Shown: piece after piece, positions 22,562-34,289 of the stretch
Layout: every line of letters starts with the position of its first letter
Position numbering within the stretch: position 1 is the stretch's first letter
Assembly (NCBI GenBank): GCA_023375675.1
Contig: JALQBC010000037.1
Span: 248,001 to 312,000, forward strand
Reading direction: 5' to 3'
Length of the DNA stretch: 64,000 nt
DNA from: Cytospora piceicola
Taxonomy: Eukaryota > Ascomycota > Sordariomycetes > Diaporthales > Cytosporaceae
Position numbers and translations under genes: made by a program
Notes under the pieces: model-generated
The model's database searches: none
Told to the model about the DNA's origin: nothing
What the model saw: only the letters and a program-made list of their open reading frames with translations

Positions 22562-25500
22562 ATGGGCCGAGCCCCGGTCGATACGACCCCGCGCACCATG
22601 ACCTCGAGTACCTCTGGGCCTACCACCGTTGCGAGCAATCTTAGGTCAGGAGCTGCGAGTGGCATAAATGGTCTTGTACTCGGCGGTGGAAAGGGTCCGG
22701 CGCCTGGAGGACGCGGACCCTACCCACACATCGACGACCTTCTCCACGTAACCCCGGACGGCGACACCTCCCAGTCTCCCAACCATCTACTCACCACGGC
22801 CGAGAACGGTGTGAATTTTGCCAAGTTTCAAGCCGATATTGGACGCATAGATGTGGCCCTGAAAGAATACATAAAGGCTTACATGATTGCAGTCAACGTG
22901 ATCCCTAACCACAAGGATTACGTCCGCCTTCAGGCCGACCGCAAGAACTTTGGTGACCGGTACAATCGCCTAACCAGGACCCTGGCCGAGTACGCCGATG
23001 CTTACGAGAACATCAAAAAGACAATCAAGGAGGATAATGCAAGGACAGGCGTACATCCGACCTCGCGAAGAACCGCGCCCAATGGCAGGCCAAGCACCCC
23101 AAGATCCCACGTCAGTTCTGGATCACGGCACCAGCGGAACACATCCAGCATCAGCCTCGATGGTTACGCTTCTCCAGCGAGTAATACCTCATCACCCGGA
23201 AGGGCGAGGCCGGCAGTACAGCCCAAGCCGTCCAACCTCCACGGAAATGCTATAAAACCCCAATCTCCGGTTACGGAGCAGGCAGAGATTCTGAAGCAGA
23301 GGTTCGCCAACCTTAGAAGCCCACCTTCAACGCCCGTACAAGATCCTCGTATACGGACAAGGCCGCCGCCCGTCCCAATACCTCCTGACAAGCCTTCTGG
23401 GCCTAGAGATATGCCGCAGCCCGGTGCAGTGCCTGGGAAACCTGCTGGTCCAAGGGATATGCCAGCAGCACCGCGCAGGCCTACGATATCTTTGCAGGGC
23501 GTAGTTCCGGCTTTGCCAAAGCTTCCGGACGCCATCTACAGTCCTGCCCGGGGCAATATCTCTACCGAAGCTGCTGACCTCCCCTCAAGTACTCCCCGTG
23601 GCATGTACAGTAGAGCAAATTCCTCTGGTGGGTTTTACTCCTCGAACAATGGCGCGAATAACAGCTCGACAAATCTTCCAAGATCTGTGCCAAGTCAGGA
23701 TTATTTTGGACCTAGTGGTATAACGGCGCCGACTTCAGTTCCTTCCAAGAGACGGGTGTCTCTGCCTGAGGGCGACATAATATCAGTGGAAGAGCTTGTG
23801 AAATACCAAAGAATTGGATCCAAAGATTTCCTCATCCTGCTTATCGACGTCCGGCCACGTGCTGAATTCGAAGAAGGTCACATCCTCTCTTCCGCCACAA
23901 TCTGCGTGGAACCTGATATCTTACAAAGGCCGCGCATAGAAGCAGCCGATGTTGAAGACGCAATGGAAATAGGACCAGCCCAGGAGAAGTGGCACTTTGA
24001 GAGACGCCATGACTTTGACATGGTCGTCTTCTATGATCAAGACTCAGATAATCTCAGTTCGGAGAGGAGCAATGCGCCGGCCAAACTCTTCAGGCTACTG
24101 ACTGATTTCGACTACCCTGAGGGTGACCCCGCGTCGAAACATCCCAAATTGCTGAAGGGTGGATTGGAGGCATGGCAGGATGCTATGGGCGGCAGTGCTC
24201 TTCAGAGATCGACCAAACCCTCCCACAAAAGGAGGAAGTCTGCATACGACAAGCTCTGGGTTAAGACACCGACCAAGCCTATACAAAGTGCAGAAGAGGC
24301 TCGACGATGGGAGCAGAAACTCACAAAGCTCAAGAGTGACGAGGCAGAAGGTAGCGAGGCCGATAACTTCCAGCCCGTAAGGTCTGTCAACGAATTCTTG
24401 ATACGGTACCCGCCAATACAAGAGTCTATGGCGTCGTCGCCAATCCTGGAAGACGGTATGGCCGACCGTCTGTCCCCCAGGTCGGTTGCACAGCGAGGCT
24501 CACACCCAGCACATTTTGAACCGATCCTCCCATCAGAGCCGACCCGGCCTCCGCCCGCTGTTCCGCGTCGGAGTTACACTGGGCTTCGAGAACCAGATGA
24601 GGATCACAACACAGCGACAAAGGTTACCAAGAGGTCAGACGCAGCGCGTCGAAGAGCCGTCGGCCTGCAAAACCCAGGATCTTGGTGCTATGCTAACAGT
24701 ACCTTGCAAGCCCTTTTCGCCTCTGGCGGCTTTGGAGAGGAGCTTCTGAGCGGAGAATGGTCGCAGCTTTACAAGATTCCGATTAAAGGAGATGAAAAGA
24801 TCATGCCGCCGCAGCTCTTGACAAAAATAGTAGCGAATTTATTCCACTGGATGGGTAATGGCAAATTCCCCTCCATGCTAACCAAAACTCTGATGGTAAG
24901 TGGTCCGACGAGTGCTCATCCCTGATTGGTATCCGCAAATTGGAAATGGGGATCAATGGTGTTAACATGTGAATAGGAATATCTGCGCCACAAATCCTCA
25001 AAGAACTCACAGGGCAAAAGGGTCGACGACAGCGAAGTGTTTGGCACCATGCGCCAGCAGGACGCCATGGAGTTCTTCGTCTACGTGTTTACGGAACTCG
25101 ACGACGAGACAAACAGGTTACGAGATCGCCCTTCCAAGGTACCCCAGCCTGAGCCCCTCAAGAACAAAACCCAACTCGACCTCGCCATCCAGTACTGGGA
25201 CCTCCACAGCCGAGTGAACGACTCCATAATCGACAAGTACTGGCGCGCGCTGGAGGCGCTGATTGTGCGATGTGACCGGTGCGGCCATGTGGTCACACAG
25301 TATGAGAACAAGGACATGCTCATCCTCAACCTACCCAAGCGCTCACAGCCGGTCACCATGGAAGACCTGCTGCAGACTTACTTCTCAAACGAGCTGCTGG
25401 ACTCCTACAAATGCGACAACTGCGCGCACGTGGGCTGCTGTCGGCGCGGGCCCAAGATGGCTCGCCTGCCGGATCTACTATGTGTTTGTTTCGCGCGGTT

Positions 25501-25987
25501 CGAGGTCAACGAATACGGCAGGAGGTCCAAGATCAGCACCACGGTGGACTTTCCCATCCGCGAGCTCGACATGACGCCGTACACCATCCAGGGGCAGCAA
25601 GCCTACGCGTCCCTCCTCGCCAACGGGAACGGCAACGGGAACGGCAACGGCAGCAGCAGCAACGTCGCCCTGACGTCCCCCTCGAAGTCGATCCCAGCCA
25701 ACGACCACCACTTCACCAAGCCCTTCAAGTACGAGGCCTACGCCGTGGTGCAACACGGCGGCGAGCTCACGGGCGGCCACTACATCTCCATCATCCGCGA
25801 CGAGCCCCACGGGCCCGACGGCACCAGCCGCTGGCACGTGGCCGACGACGCCAAGGTCAGCGAGATCACGGTCGGCCCCGCGAGGAACGACAAGGGGAGC
25901 CAGTTCCTCTACAGGCAGAGCCAGCACTGGAGCAGCATGGAGGCGTACATGGTGTTCTACCAGAGGAAGGACGTCGGGCTTGTATAG
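22562..25987 (+). CDS. Rhodanese-USP ubiquitin carboxyl-terminal hydrolase (Doa4/Ubp5-like)
   Basis: Cysteine deubiquitinase of the USP family with a rhodanese-like domain, the layout of yeast Doa4/Ubp5/Ubp7 and animal USP8. Exons 22562-24895 and 24977-25987 with an 81-nt phase-0 intron give 1114 residues; a second ATG 12 codons in has a better context. Residues 60-150 form a helical MIT/USP8-dimer-like region. The rhodanese-like fold lies near 410-550 (LLIDVRPRAEFEEGHI). The USP Cys box is GLQNPGSWCYANSTLQ with catalytic C709 and oxyanion N704; the His box is GGELTGGHY with H1046. Two CxxC pairs (RCDRCG, KCDNC) form the zinc ribbon of the finger subdomain. NPGSW replaces the commoner NLGNT. 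A Gly-Asn repeat near residues 994-1002 is a low-complexity insertion. If Doa4-like, it removes ubiquitin from cargo at endosomes, downstream of Vps27. Confidence 0.9.
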
Positions 25988-26927
25988 GTCTGGGGGGGGG
26001 GGAGGCTGTGAGGTTCTTCCTGCGATGGAGAATGGGCATGTGATTTCCAACGGTTGGGGGAGAGGGGAGGGTGTGCGGTGGCGGAAACTGAAGTGAGGGG
26101 CTTTGATGGAGGCAGTGGTTGTTATGGGACAATGGAACTGGTTTTGGTGATGTGACGTTCGAGCGAGCTTTTCCAAACACTGTGGGATACCATTATCCTT
26201 CCTAGGACATTGGAGTATATATATTACATATTGATGGTAGAGGTACAGCATGGCGCTAAAATTCATTTTCCCAACGGACTGCATCGTTATCAAACAAAGC
26301 AGTTTAGGTGTACACAATTCTCTGGGCGGGAAATAGGGGCTCTTTTGTGATCTCGAGAGGCAGGCCGTGCTCTTTGGCGGCTGGTTGGCTTACCCTTTTC
26401 TACTCCAGCTACGTAGCATTTCGACTCGAGCGGGTGGGATGGATGGATATTGCATGACATCTCTTTACGCCAACAAGATTGATATACATGTTGAACACCA
26501 AGACTTATCATCCAGGCGCCATCCATCCTACAAAACACAAGCACGCCTCTAATACTACTGTATGCTAGCCGATTAGTCCCTATCAGCATGAACCGGCCAG
26601 CCTCCGCGCATCCGGGTATTTAAGCCTGCCGTCTAGTCAAACCAACCCAAATGCATGCAGTGCAATCTAACCTCCCTAATCGTCTCTTTTTGAAATGAAA
26701 TGTTTCAAATAGGAATACAGCGCGCAGAACAAAGAAGAAAGAGGGAAAAGAAAAAGGGGGGGGGGGTGGATTCAAATGTGATCAGAAGCCCGGTTGAATC
26801 AGGCATCCATATAGAAAGCGGAGTTCATTCCTAGACAAGAGACGAACACACCGTCCCTTGCCATTAGGCCACCTCCTTCATCCTGAAAAGATGAACAAGC
26901 CGCGTAAATACGTACCAGGGGGTACGT
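25988..26927. other. Convergent intergenic region, no gene seen
   Basis: Carries the 3' flanks of the deubiquitinase (+) and acyl-CoA synthetase (-) genes. A G-run near 25992-26001 and an A/G-rich tract at 26725-26769 are the only notable features. No credible coding frame. Confidence 0.45.
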
Positions 26928-29303
26928 TTAGGACTTGTAAGCCGCCTCAATCTCCTTCTGATACCTATCCCGCACAGCTCTGCGGTTGATCTTCTGTGTC
27001 GCCGTGACCAGACCCTAAGCGTGGAACTACGTGTCAGTGTCTGCACCAACAGCAATCGGGGGAATGATAGAAGGAAGGGGACAATAACTCACATTCTGCG
27101 GTGTCCACTCCTCATCAGTCAGCACGACACCGCTGACCGTCTCCAAGCCAGTCAGGCCCGCACTCTTAGCCTGCGAAAGCAGGTCCTTCAGCACGGCACC
27201 CTTAATCTTGGAGTTGCTCATCAGCTCGTGGTCAAGCTGCACCTCGACGCCAAGCTCCTTGGCGATATCCTTGATGGCCGGCTCGTTGACAAAGATGACG
27301 GCCAGCGGCCGGGGGTGCTCCGAGTCGCCGTGGATCATGAGGTTCTGCACCGCGCGGGCGCTGCGGTAGACGGACTCGAGCTTCTCGAGCGCGATGTACT
27401 CGCCGCCCTGCAGCTTGACGAGGTTCTTGATGCGGTCGATGATTGTGAGGTGGCCGATGTGGTCAAACTCGCCGACGTCGCCCGTCTTGAACCATCCGTC
27501 CGGCGTGATGGCCTTCTTGGTCTCCTCGGGGTTGAGGTAGTACTCCTTCAGGACCGGCTTTCCCCGGAGCCAGATTTCGCCCTGTGGAGGCGTCGTGGAC
27601 GTCGAGTAGTTGAGCTCCGGTATCGACACCAGCTTGCACTCTATAGCCGGCGTGACGGGTCCGCACGAACCGGAAAGCGTGAATTGCTGGGGGGAGCCAA
27701 GCGCCCCGTTGCCACAAGTTTCCGTCAATCCGTATCCGGGAACCATGGGAGCCATGATCATAGATAGGAAGTGGGCGGTTCCCTTCGAGATGCCACTGGC
27801 ACCGTTGATGATGAAGCGCAGGCGACCGCCGGTCATGTGTCGCACCTTACCGAAGATGGCGGAGTCGAAAATCGACTGGCCGGGGAGGTTGTACTGAACG
27901 AGGAAGCTCTTGACGTTGAAGGCTCCCCAGAATGCAGTCCTCACGAGCAACGACCCGCTGTTGACGCGACCCAAGACGCCCTTCTTGATGGTCTCCCAGA
28001 CCTGCGGCACGCCGACCAAGATGGTTGGGCGGAGGGTCCGCATATCGCCCAGACAGTGTCGCACATTGATGTCCGACAGTGTTCGGGAGCTACCATAGCC
28101 TAACGTTGCTCCAAAGAAGAGGACCAGGTTTTCGACAACCATCTCCAAGATATGCGCCAAGGGCAAATAGGCCAGAATGACCTCCTCGGGACTGACACTA
28201 TCACCAATCGTACCCACCAAGCCCGCAACGGCAGCTATGAAGCCCTCGTGGGTGACGGAAACACCCTTTGGCGGACCAGTTGATCCGGATGTGTACATTA
28301 TGCAGTAGGTATCTTCGGGTGTTGGAGGCATAGGCTGATAGGGGTTCTCCTCGCCGAGGGAGGCGAGCTCAGAGGCGCTCATGACGGTGAGTTGCGGGTG
28401 GGACGACTTGAAGGCATCGATCTCGGACTGTGGTGTGGGCTGGCCGATGGACTTGTCGTTGTAGATGATGATCTTGACCGATTCGGCCTTCTTCAAAGCT
28501 CCAGATGCCGTCTTGAGCAAGTGAGGGTCGGTAAACATGACCTTGGGCTCGCTCTGAACCAGGGTATGCTCCACACCATCCGCCCCGAGGGTGTCGTAGG
28601 CGGTCACGATGGTGAATGTCTGCGAGGAACAAGCATGCGACATGGCCAGCCAGTTTGCGCTGGTCGAGGCAAACATGTGCACCTTGTCGCCCCTCTCCAA
28701 GCCCAACTCGCGCAGTCCCGAGGCCAGGTTCTGCAGATGTGCGCCGTACTCGGCATACGTCATGAAGGCATAATCGGACAGCTCAAAGTACTGCCACGTC
28801 TTGTCCACCATCTCGGTCTTTCCGTCGACATTCTTGGGCACCTTCTTGGTCTCCTCGTGTATCTGGATGAGCTTGCGCGTGCCTATACACCTCTCGCCGG
28901 CGTGCTCCTCGGCGCTGCCCTTTACGAGGGCGTAGACGGTATCGATTTCGGGGCTGGGGCGTTCGAAGAGGCCATCTATGGCCTTGACGTTCCGGCGTGG
29001 CTTGGTCTCGCCTTCAACCTCGGGTGCTCCAGGACTGTCGACTGTGAAGGGGGGCTTCTGGATCATTTGGAGGGGCCCAATGCCGGACCGCCAGCTCTCA
29101 GGGACGTCCAGGTTCTGTCTGCAGGGCATGATGGGCAAGCAGATGGGGTGGTTGTGGAGGTAGAAGAAGAGGAAGGAAAGGACGGGTAGGATAACGGCGA
29201 GTACAAGTAGGGAGGGCGAGAAGGAGGATGGTGGTCGAGGTGGATGTCGAGGTCGGTTGATTGTGTTGTGGTAAGGGGCCGCAGCAGATGTCGATTGCAT
29301 CAA
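26928..29303 (-). CDS. Long-chain fatty acid-CoA ligase (AMP-binding)
   Basis: Activates long-chain fatty acids to acyl-CoA through an acyl-AMP intermediate. Exons 29303-27093 and 27014-26928 with a 78-nt phase-0 intron give 765 residues. The short second exon (GLVTATQKINRRAVRDRYQKEIEAAYKS) supplies the family's C-terminal helix. The ATP-binding P-loop YTSGSTGPPKG starts near residue 337, GYGLTETCG follows, and the fatty-acyl-CoA synthetase signature GWFKTGDVGEFD...DRIKNLVKLQGGEY is intact. An N-terminal hydrophobic segment (SLLVLAVILPVLSFLFFYL, 31-49) precedes M59, from which a normal-length enzyme would start. So either the protein has a membrane anchor, or translation starts at 29129 and the upstream part is leader. 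Closest in character to Faa1/Faa4-type enzymes; the exact yeast counterpart is not certain. Confidence 0.93.
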
Positions 29304-30455
29304 CCGGGAAAGCTACCGGTACTCCGACGAGGGGACCCACCCAATGCGATGGCGACAGATGTCGAGGTCGGTTCTTTAATGTATCGCGAGAAATTACATG
29401 CAGGCAGATCGCAGGAGGATGTTGATATAGAACTGATCGGGTATAGCAAGCTATGTGTTGTCCTGGAGGTGCCCAGGTGGTCAATTGGTGGCAGGCAGCA
29501 AAGTTGTTTACTGTTGTTGGTTAGCAGGGTCGGTTCCAAGGCTGGTCTGTCTGTCAAGCCTGCCACGGCGATGAGAGACGACAGCGACAGCGACAGCGAC
29601 AGCGACAGCGCACCGAGGCGCCGCAATAATGACGTGACGTTCTGGGCGACAGTGGCTGCGGGACCTAAAAGTAACCCTGGAAGGCTAGAAATGACAAGGG
29701 AAGCTTCCAAGCTCCACGTTGGCTGGCTGGATTCCGCCCAGGCACGTGCCAGGCCGAGCACGATTGACCTGATGTACAAGGGTACCTCGGTACATACATA
29801 CCGGTAGGCTAGGTACCCTAGGTGCATCAAAAGCAGTACGTACACCTCGGAAGGGTCGAACATTTTACTGCCGACCGCCGAGGCTTTCTCCTTCTTCAGA
29901 TCCATGGATGTTATGGACATTCTTGGTTCGACATCCGATGCTACCCACCCAGTATGGCGACCTTGGAATATCATCACAAGCAAAAAAGAATACCCAGCAT
30001 GAGCCTGTCTGAGTCTGCCAGTGGGATCTCAGATCTCAACATGATCGACGCCATCATCAGATGCCAATCACATCATCCATCCCTGCTCTATATCAACATC
30101 TGAATCCCATCCCCGCTAAAGCTTCCCCCTTGAACCTTGTGGGTGAGTTACTCGGGAGCCTATTTAGGTCTGCGTATGCCTCGCTCAGTCGCGTAAGTTG
30201 ACTGTCATGGCCGCATGTGAGGCGTGAATCGAGACTGGACTCAGTCTGTTGCTCGTCCGTCACTATGCCTGATTGCTTCGCCTCGCGTCGAAGTATGATG
30301 ATTTGACCCACCACTTCTCACACGAAGTTAGGTCACAAGATCAGTATTAACTTTGCTAATATTAGTGGCTGGCCCGATGGCCTGCTCTATATCTTCTATG
30401 AGCACCAAGCTTGGTATCTAACAAAACAGACATTAAGGGAAGTCCATGTCGTCAC
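29304..30455. other. Upstream region of the acyl-CoA synthetase with GACAGC repeat
   Basis: Promoter side of the ligase gene and 3' flank of the beta-propeller gene. It contains a GACAGC hexanucleotide array at about 29578-29610 and a TAGGTACCCTAGGT cluster at 29804-29822. The 187- and 227-codon open frames on opposite strands here mirror each other around the repeat and show no protein family character. Confidence 0.4.
29578..29610. repeat. GACAGC hexanucleotide microsatellite
   Basis: About five consecutive GACAGC units, read directly from the sequence, in the region upstream of the acyl-CoA synthetase gene. Confidence 0.85.
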
Positions 30456-31589
30456 TCAGAAGTCCACGTCGATGTAAGAAATCGTTCCAGGGACGGTGAC
30501 TGATCCGTTGATGGGCAGTCCAAGGGCTGTGTAAAACAGATGTCAGTACATATCTTCGACGCAACGGCGAAAGGAAAGGGGTTGGGGGCGTTACTCACCA
30601 CCACTCGTGGACAAATACAACCGATTTTTGTCTCTCTTCGTCCTTCCAAACTTGGGCGACGTAACGCCGGCAAGGACCGTCGACGTATTACTCCCTACCA
30701 CGGCACTCGCAGCGACACTAACATTTCCCAGTGCCACGGGCAATGCCACGCTCAGCGTATCCATCTGGTTCTGCGCCACGAACACTTTCCCGTCCCTGCC
30801 GAACTGGAAATCATCCGCCTTGGCCACATTCGTCACCGCCACGCTGGCGCTCCCTACCGGGCGCCCGTCCGACCCGATCCTGACCCGCGCCAGGAAGCCC
30901 GCGGCCGTGTTGCTCCAGTACAGGTGCCCGCCGTGCACCTTTATGCCGTTGCTGCCGAGGTACGTGGGCGGCGGGTCCCCGGCGACGGACCACTTCATCA
31001 GCGGGTCGTCGACGGCGAGGGTGTAGTTGCCCGTCTCGACGTCCACCAGGTACACCGTGCCGGAGTACACGTCCGACACGAAGACGTGGCTGTCGTCAAG
31101 CGTCGCCATGCCGTTTAGGAAGTCCGCCTCGGGGATGTCGGCGACGTGGCTGACCGTCGCGTTCCTCTTGACCGTGGCCCCGTCTTTCGCGAGCCGGAAG
31201 GTTCTCATGTCTACCTCAAAGATGGAGTTCACGCCGCCCGTCTTCAGGAAGGTCCCCTCTTCGAACAGCGCCGCGAGGATGACATAGAACCGGTCCGTCT
31301 TTCCCTCTGCTATGCCCAGACAGCCCGCCCATTTTGTGCCGTCCCAGGTTGCTATTTCGACGGGTGTGCCGGTGAGGTGGTTCACTTGGTACAGTGCGGG
31401 CGTGTTCATGCGTGTTGTGAGGATCTCGCCGCTGTGCCGGACGGCCAGGTTCTCCATCCACGAGGCATGGCCAAAGTCATGGAGGACCGAGACGGTGAGG
31501 TTCGATGATGATGTTGATGAGCTTGGCCTGGCCGACACGGCCAGGGCGGCCGTGAGGGCTGTGAAGAGTGTCCGGAGGAGAGAGGGCAT
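30456..31589 (-). CDS. Secreted SMP-30/gluconolactonase-like beta-propeller protein
   Basis: Predicted secreted six-bladed beta-propeller. Exons 31589-30599 and 30526-30456 with a 72-nt intron (GTGAGT...ACACAG) give 353 residues. The splice joins LYLSTSG to ALGLPINGSVTVPGTISYIDVDF, a natural final strand. Residues 1-20 (SLLRTLFTALTAALAVSA) form a signal peptide. Repeating blade-like units include HVFVSDVYSGTVYLVDVETG, GIKVHGGHLYWSNTAAGFLARVRI and GKVFVAQNQMDTLSV. Several N-glycosylation sequons (NLT, NAT, NYT, NVS, NTS) fit secretion. Homologues are widespread hypothetical proteins in ascomycetes, some next to secondary-metabolite genes. No catalytic metal site is obvious, so enzyme activity is not claimed. 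Confidence 0.85.
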
Positions 31590-32827
31590 TTTAAGAGATT
31601 TGATGTCTGCAAGTCCTAGCACTTCGGCCAGAGAACGGAGGAAAAGAAACGACAACAACCCCTTCTTTTTAGTGAGGCCCCAAGACAAGCACACTCCTGG
31701 CGAGCATATCCCCTCCGAACTCTAGCTCAACTGACCTCCGGAGATTGCTATGATATGAGGAAAGTAAAGGCCGCCTACAGTGCCACTGTTGGAAGAGGCT
31801 ATTACCAATTGAACCCACCTATGACTATTGTCCGTAATAGCGCAAGTCAGTCCCACAGCACCACGGCACGCACTCAGATGAGGACCGGCAAGGGTGCAGC
31901 AGTCCTGCTCCGGGTCATCTGGTGGGGATAGCCGGGGTTGAGCCTCTGAGGACCCCTCCCCCGTGCGTTGAAGATCATCCCGTGATAAACGCCTACTTAC
32001 CCGTTTGACTGTGTGCGGATCCAAAGTGCCCGCTAGGGCGGCTTGCAAGCGATGGTCGGTCATGTTACCCGGAGGAGTGAAGCACGACAGCATGTTGGGG
32101 CTGGGAAGATGATCATCTGTGGCAGGTTGGCATAAGAAGCGAGAGACAAGGTCGACAATGTCGGTCTACGCCACGAGACAGAAAATACCGATTTCCTTGC
32201 AGTAGGGCCATGCAGGTGCGCCCAGGTAGGGAGTGTCTTGCCGATAGGCTCAACCCTTGTCTTTGATCATCAACAGGCGCGAATGAGTTGACCGTTGTGC
32301 CGCCGCTTGATCGACGAAATCGACCTCTGCAACGGGGTGGCTGTTGTTACACCTATGCAGTCTTCAGGGCCGATACGGGCAATATGTCCGCGGGGCTCGC
32401 AAATCACGGCAAAAGATGCATTTTGAAGAGCGTTCAGACTACAAAACACCCTGGGCAATGTTTCAGTAACCGGCTAATCGATGCAGGCAAGAAGACGGCT
32501 TCTGTACCTGCGTTTAGGCAAAGGATATGCCACCAATGATACCACACAATCTCCTGATTTCCCACTATGCACTGCAGCCCGGCTACTCGGTATCTGCACC
32601 CTGAAGCCGATAGGTCAAGCCAGACCAGGGCCTATGTAACCCCTCGGGTCGACCACACCCTCTCCGACGCACAGCCAGCAAGTGAACTCTGTTGTTCCTT
32701 TATGCATCCGACCCAACATTCAACCACACTTCCTTCGTATCATACCATGTCTTCATCTCGGAGGAAGAACACGGTTGTTGCAGGGTCTTGTCATTCAATC
32801 AGGGCCTCCCCACCTCTTTCCATCCAC
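31590..32827. other. Intergenic region, no gene seen
   Basis: Lies between the start of the beta-propeller gene (-) and the end of the rhodopsin-fold gene (-). Open frames here are short and lack family features. Confidence 0.4.
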
Positions 32828-34289
32828 TCACGAGCTTCCCGGCCAAGCCGAATCCTGCTGTTGGTGCTGCTGATCCATGCTGCTCAGGCTCTGGTCACTC
32901 AGGTGCCTCGCAGGCCCGTCTATCCGGTCCTCCTCGTCCTTTCCCATCCCCTGAGCGACATCCTGGAAATTAACCGAGTACTCCTGCCGCACCAGTATGG
33001 CATTGTTGTTGTTGGGGTTCCTCCCCCGCATGGGCAGGATGCCCTCCATAGAGCTGTCGTCCTCCATCCCCCCATGCGTCCCGCTGGACTGGATGGTCGT
33101 CCGTCCCCGGCCGAGCTTGCCACTGAGACCGGACGAGTCAATCTTTCCGGACCGTGGCGTGTAGTGAGGAAGCTCGTAGCTCGAGGGCTTGTTGCTGGGC
33201 TTCAGGCCGCCGAAGCGGCGCTTGAAGAGTGGCCGGAGCAGTGGGACTGAGGCTGCGATCTCGACGAGTGTGCCTTCGACGCTGTTTGTTGATCGGGCGG
33301 TGTCAGCACGTGTGTGGCCTTCAAGTAGTAGGTATGGGGTTACTCACGTAATCCAGGTGAACATGGGAACGGTGTTGTAGCTGAAGTCACCTCGGTCCGA
33401 GAGGGCGCTCAGGTAGACGCACTTCATGACGAGTCCCACCAGGGCCACAGCAGACATGCCCAGCAGGACCGCGAGGCCGACCTTGAGCCGCGTCGCCATC
33501 TGTAGGTTCCAAACCATGGCCGTTGGCAGGGCCGCGAGGTAGAGGTCGGTCACGCCGTTGAAGGATGTGTGGGCGTAGCCAAGATACTGTTCCCCCACGA
33601 GGTCAGCTGCCAGGAAATCCACGGACGCCCACACCAGGAGAAGGGGAGGAAAACCCTTACGGTCTGGACCTCCGCCGGCCAGCACAGGCTCTCGGGCAGC
33701 GAGAAGTCGTACAGCGCCCTGGGGTCCCTGCACTGCGCATAGCAGGCGATGACCGTCCCCACGTTCGTGATGATCTGCAGCACGAAGAAGGCCCGCAGGG
33801 ACAGCCTCGGCCACGTCTTGGCGTCGAAGAGGCTCAGCATGAAGACGATGAACGACAGCCGCCCGAAGGTCGACCCCATGATGCCGAAGCTCTGGCTGGT
33901 AATGTTGAACTTGAGCTGGGTCTGCACCTCCTGGATGTCGTTGATGCAGGCCTGGTGCTGGCCCCAGCCGTACCGGTACTGCACCGATATCAAGCTGGCG
34001 AAGCCGCAGATGACGGCGATGGAGCAGATCATGAGGTAGTCGCTCAGGCCGAACTGCTTGGTCAGTCGGGCTTGTGCGTAGACTCTTGCCGCGACGACGG
34101 TCATGGCCAGTGCCACCATGACCCAGATGACGGCCAGGCCTGTTGGGCCTGGGGAGACTTGTTAGTGGATGGCGGATGGCCACATTTGCAGACGAGTGGT
34201 TGGAAACAAGGATATTTACCAATGTTCTGATTACAGTCATACCCTCCAGCCGTGTTATCGTCAAGGCGCAGAGTCAAGGATCCGGTCAT
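32828..34289 (-). CDS. Seven-helix rhodopsin-fold integral membrane protein (SAT4 type)
   Basis: Fungal integral membrane protein of the 'rhodopsin domain' family (also called SAT4 or PTH11-related). Four exons are inferred: 34289-34220, 34148-33661, 33586-33348 and 33281-32828, introns 66-74 nt, giving 416 residues. Characteristic blocks are GPTGLAVIWVMVALAMTVVAARVYAQARL (helix 1, started by a splice), SDYLMICSIAVICGFASL, FGIMGSTFGRLSFIVFMLSLF, the Cys-containing loop CRDPRALYDFS...CW, DLYLAALPTAMVWNLQM and the last helix VGLAVLLGMSAVALVGLVMKC. The 150-residue cytosolic tail is polar and Gln/Ser-rich. The sequence before the first helix is short, so the ATG at 34289 is the likely start. Members are widespread in plant-associated ascomycetes; ligand and role are unknown here. 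Confidence 0.88.

Noticed and set aside
25411..26043. Long shadow frames over the deubiquitinase second exon
   Set aside because: High GC third positions of the real gene hold the other frames open; the real frame contains the USP motifs.
29244..29983. Opposed open frames of 187 (+) and 227 (-) codons upstream of the ligase gene
   Set aside because: Both are kept open by the GACAGC repeat and GC-rich sequence; neither shows a protein family feature.
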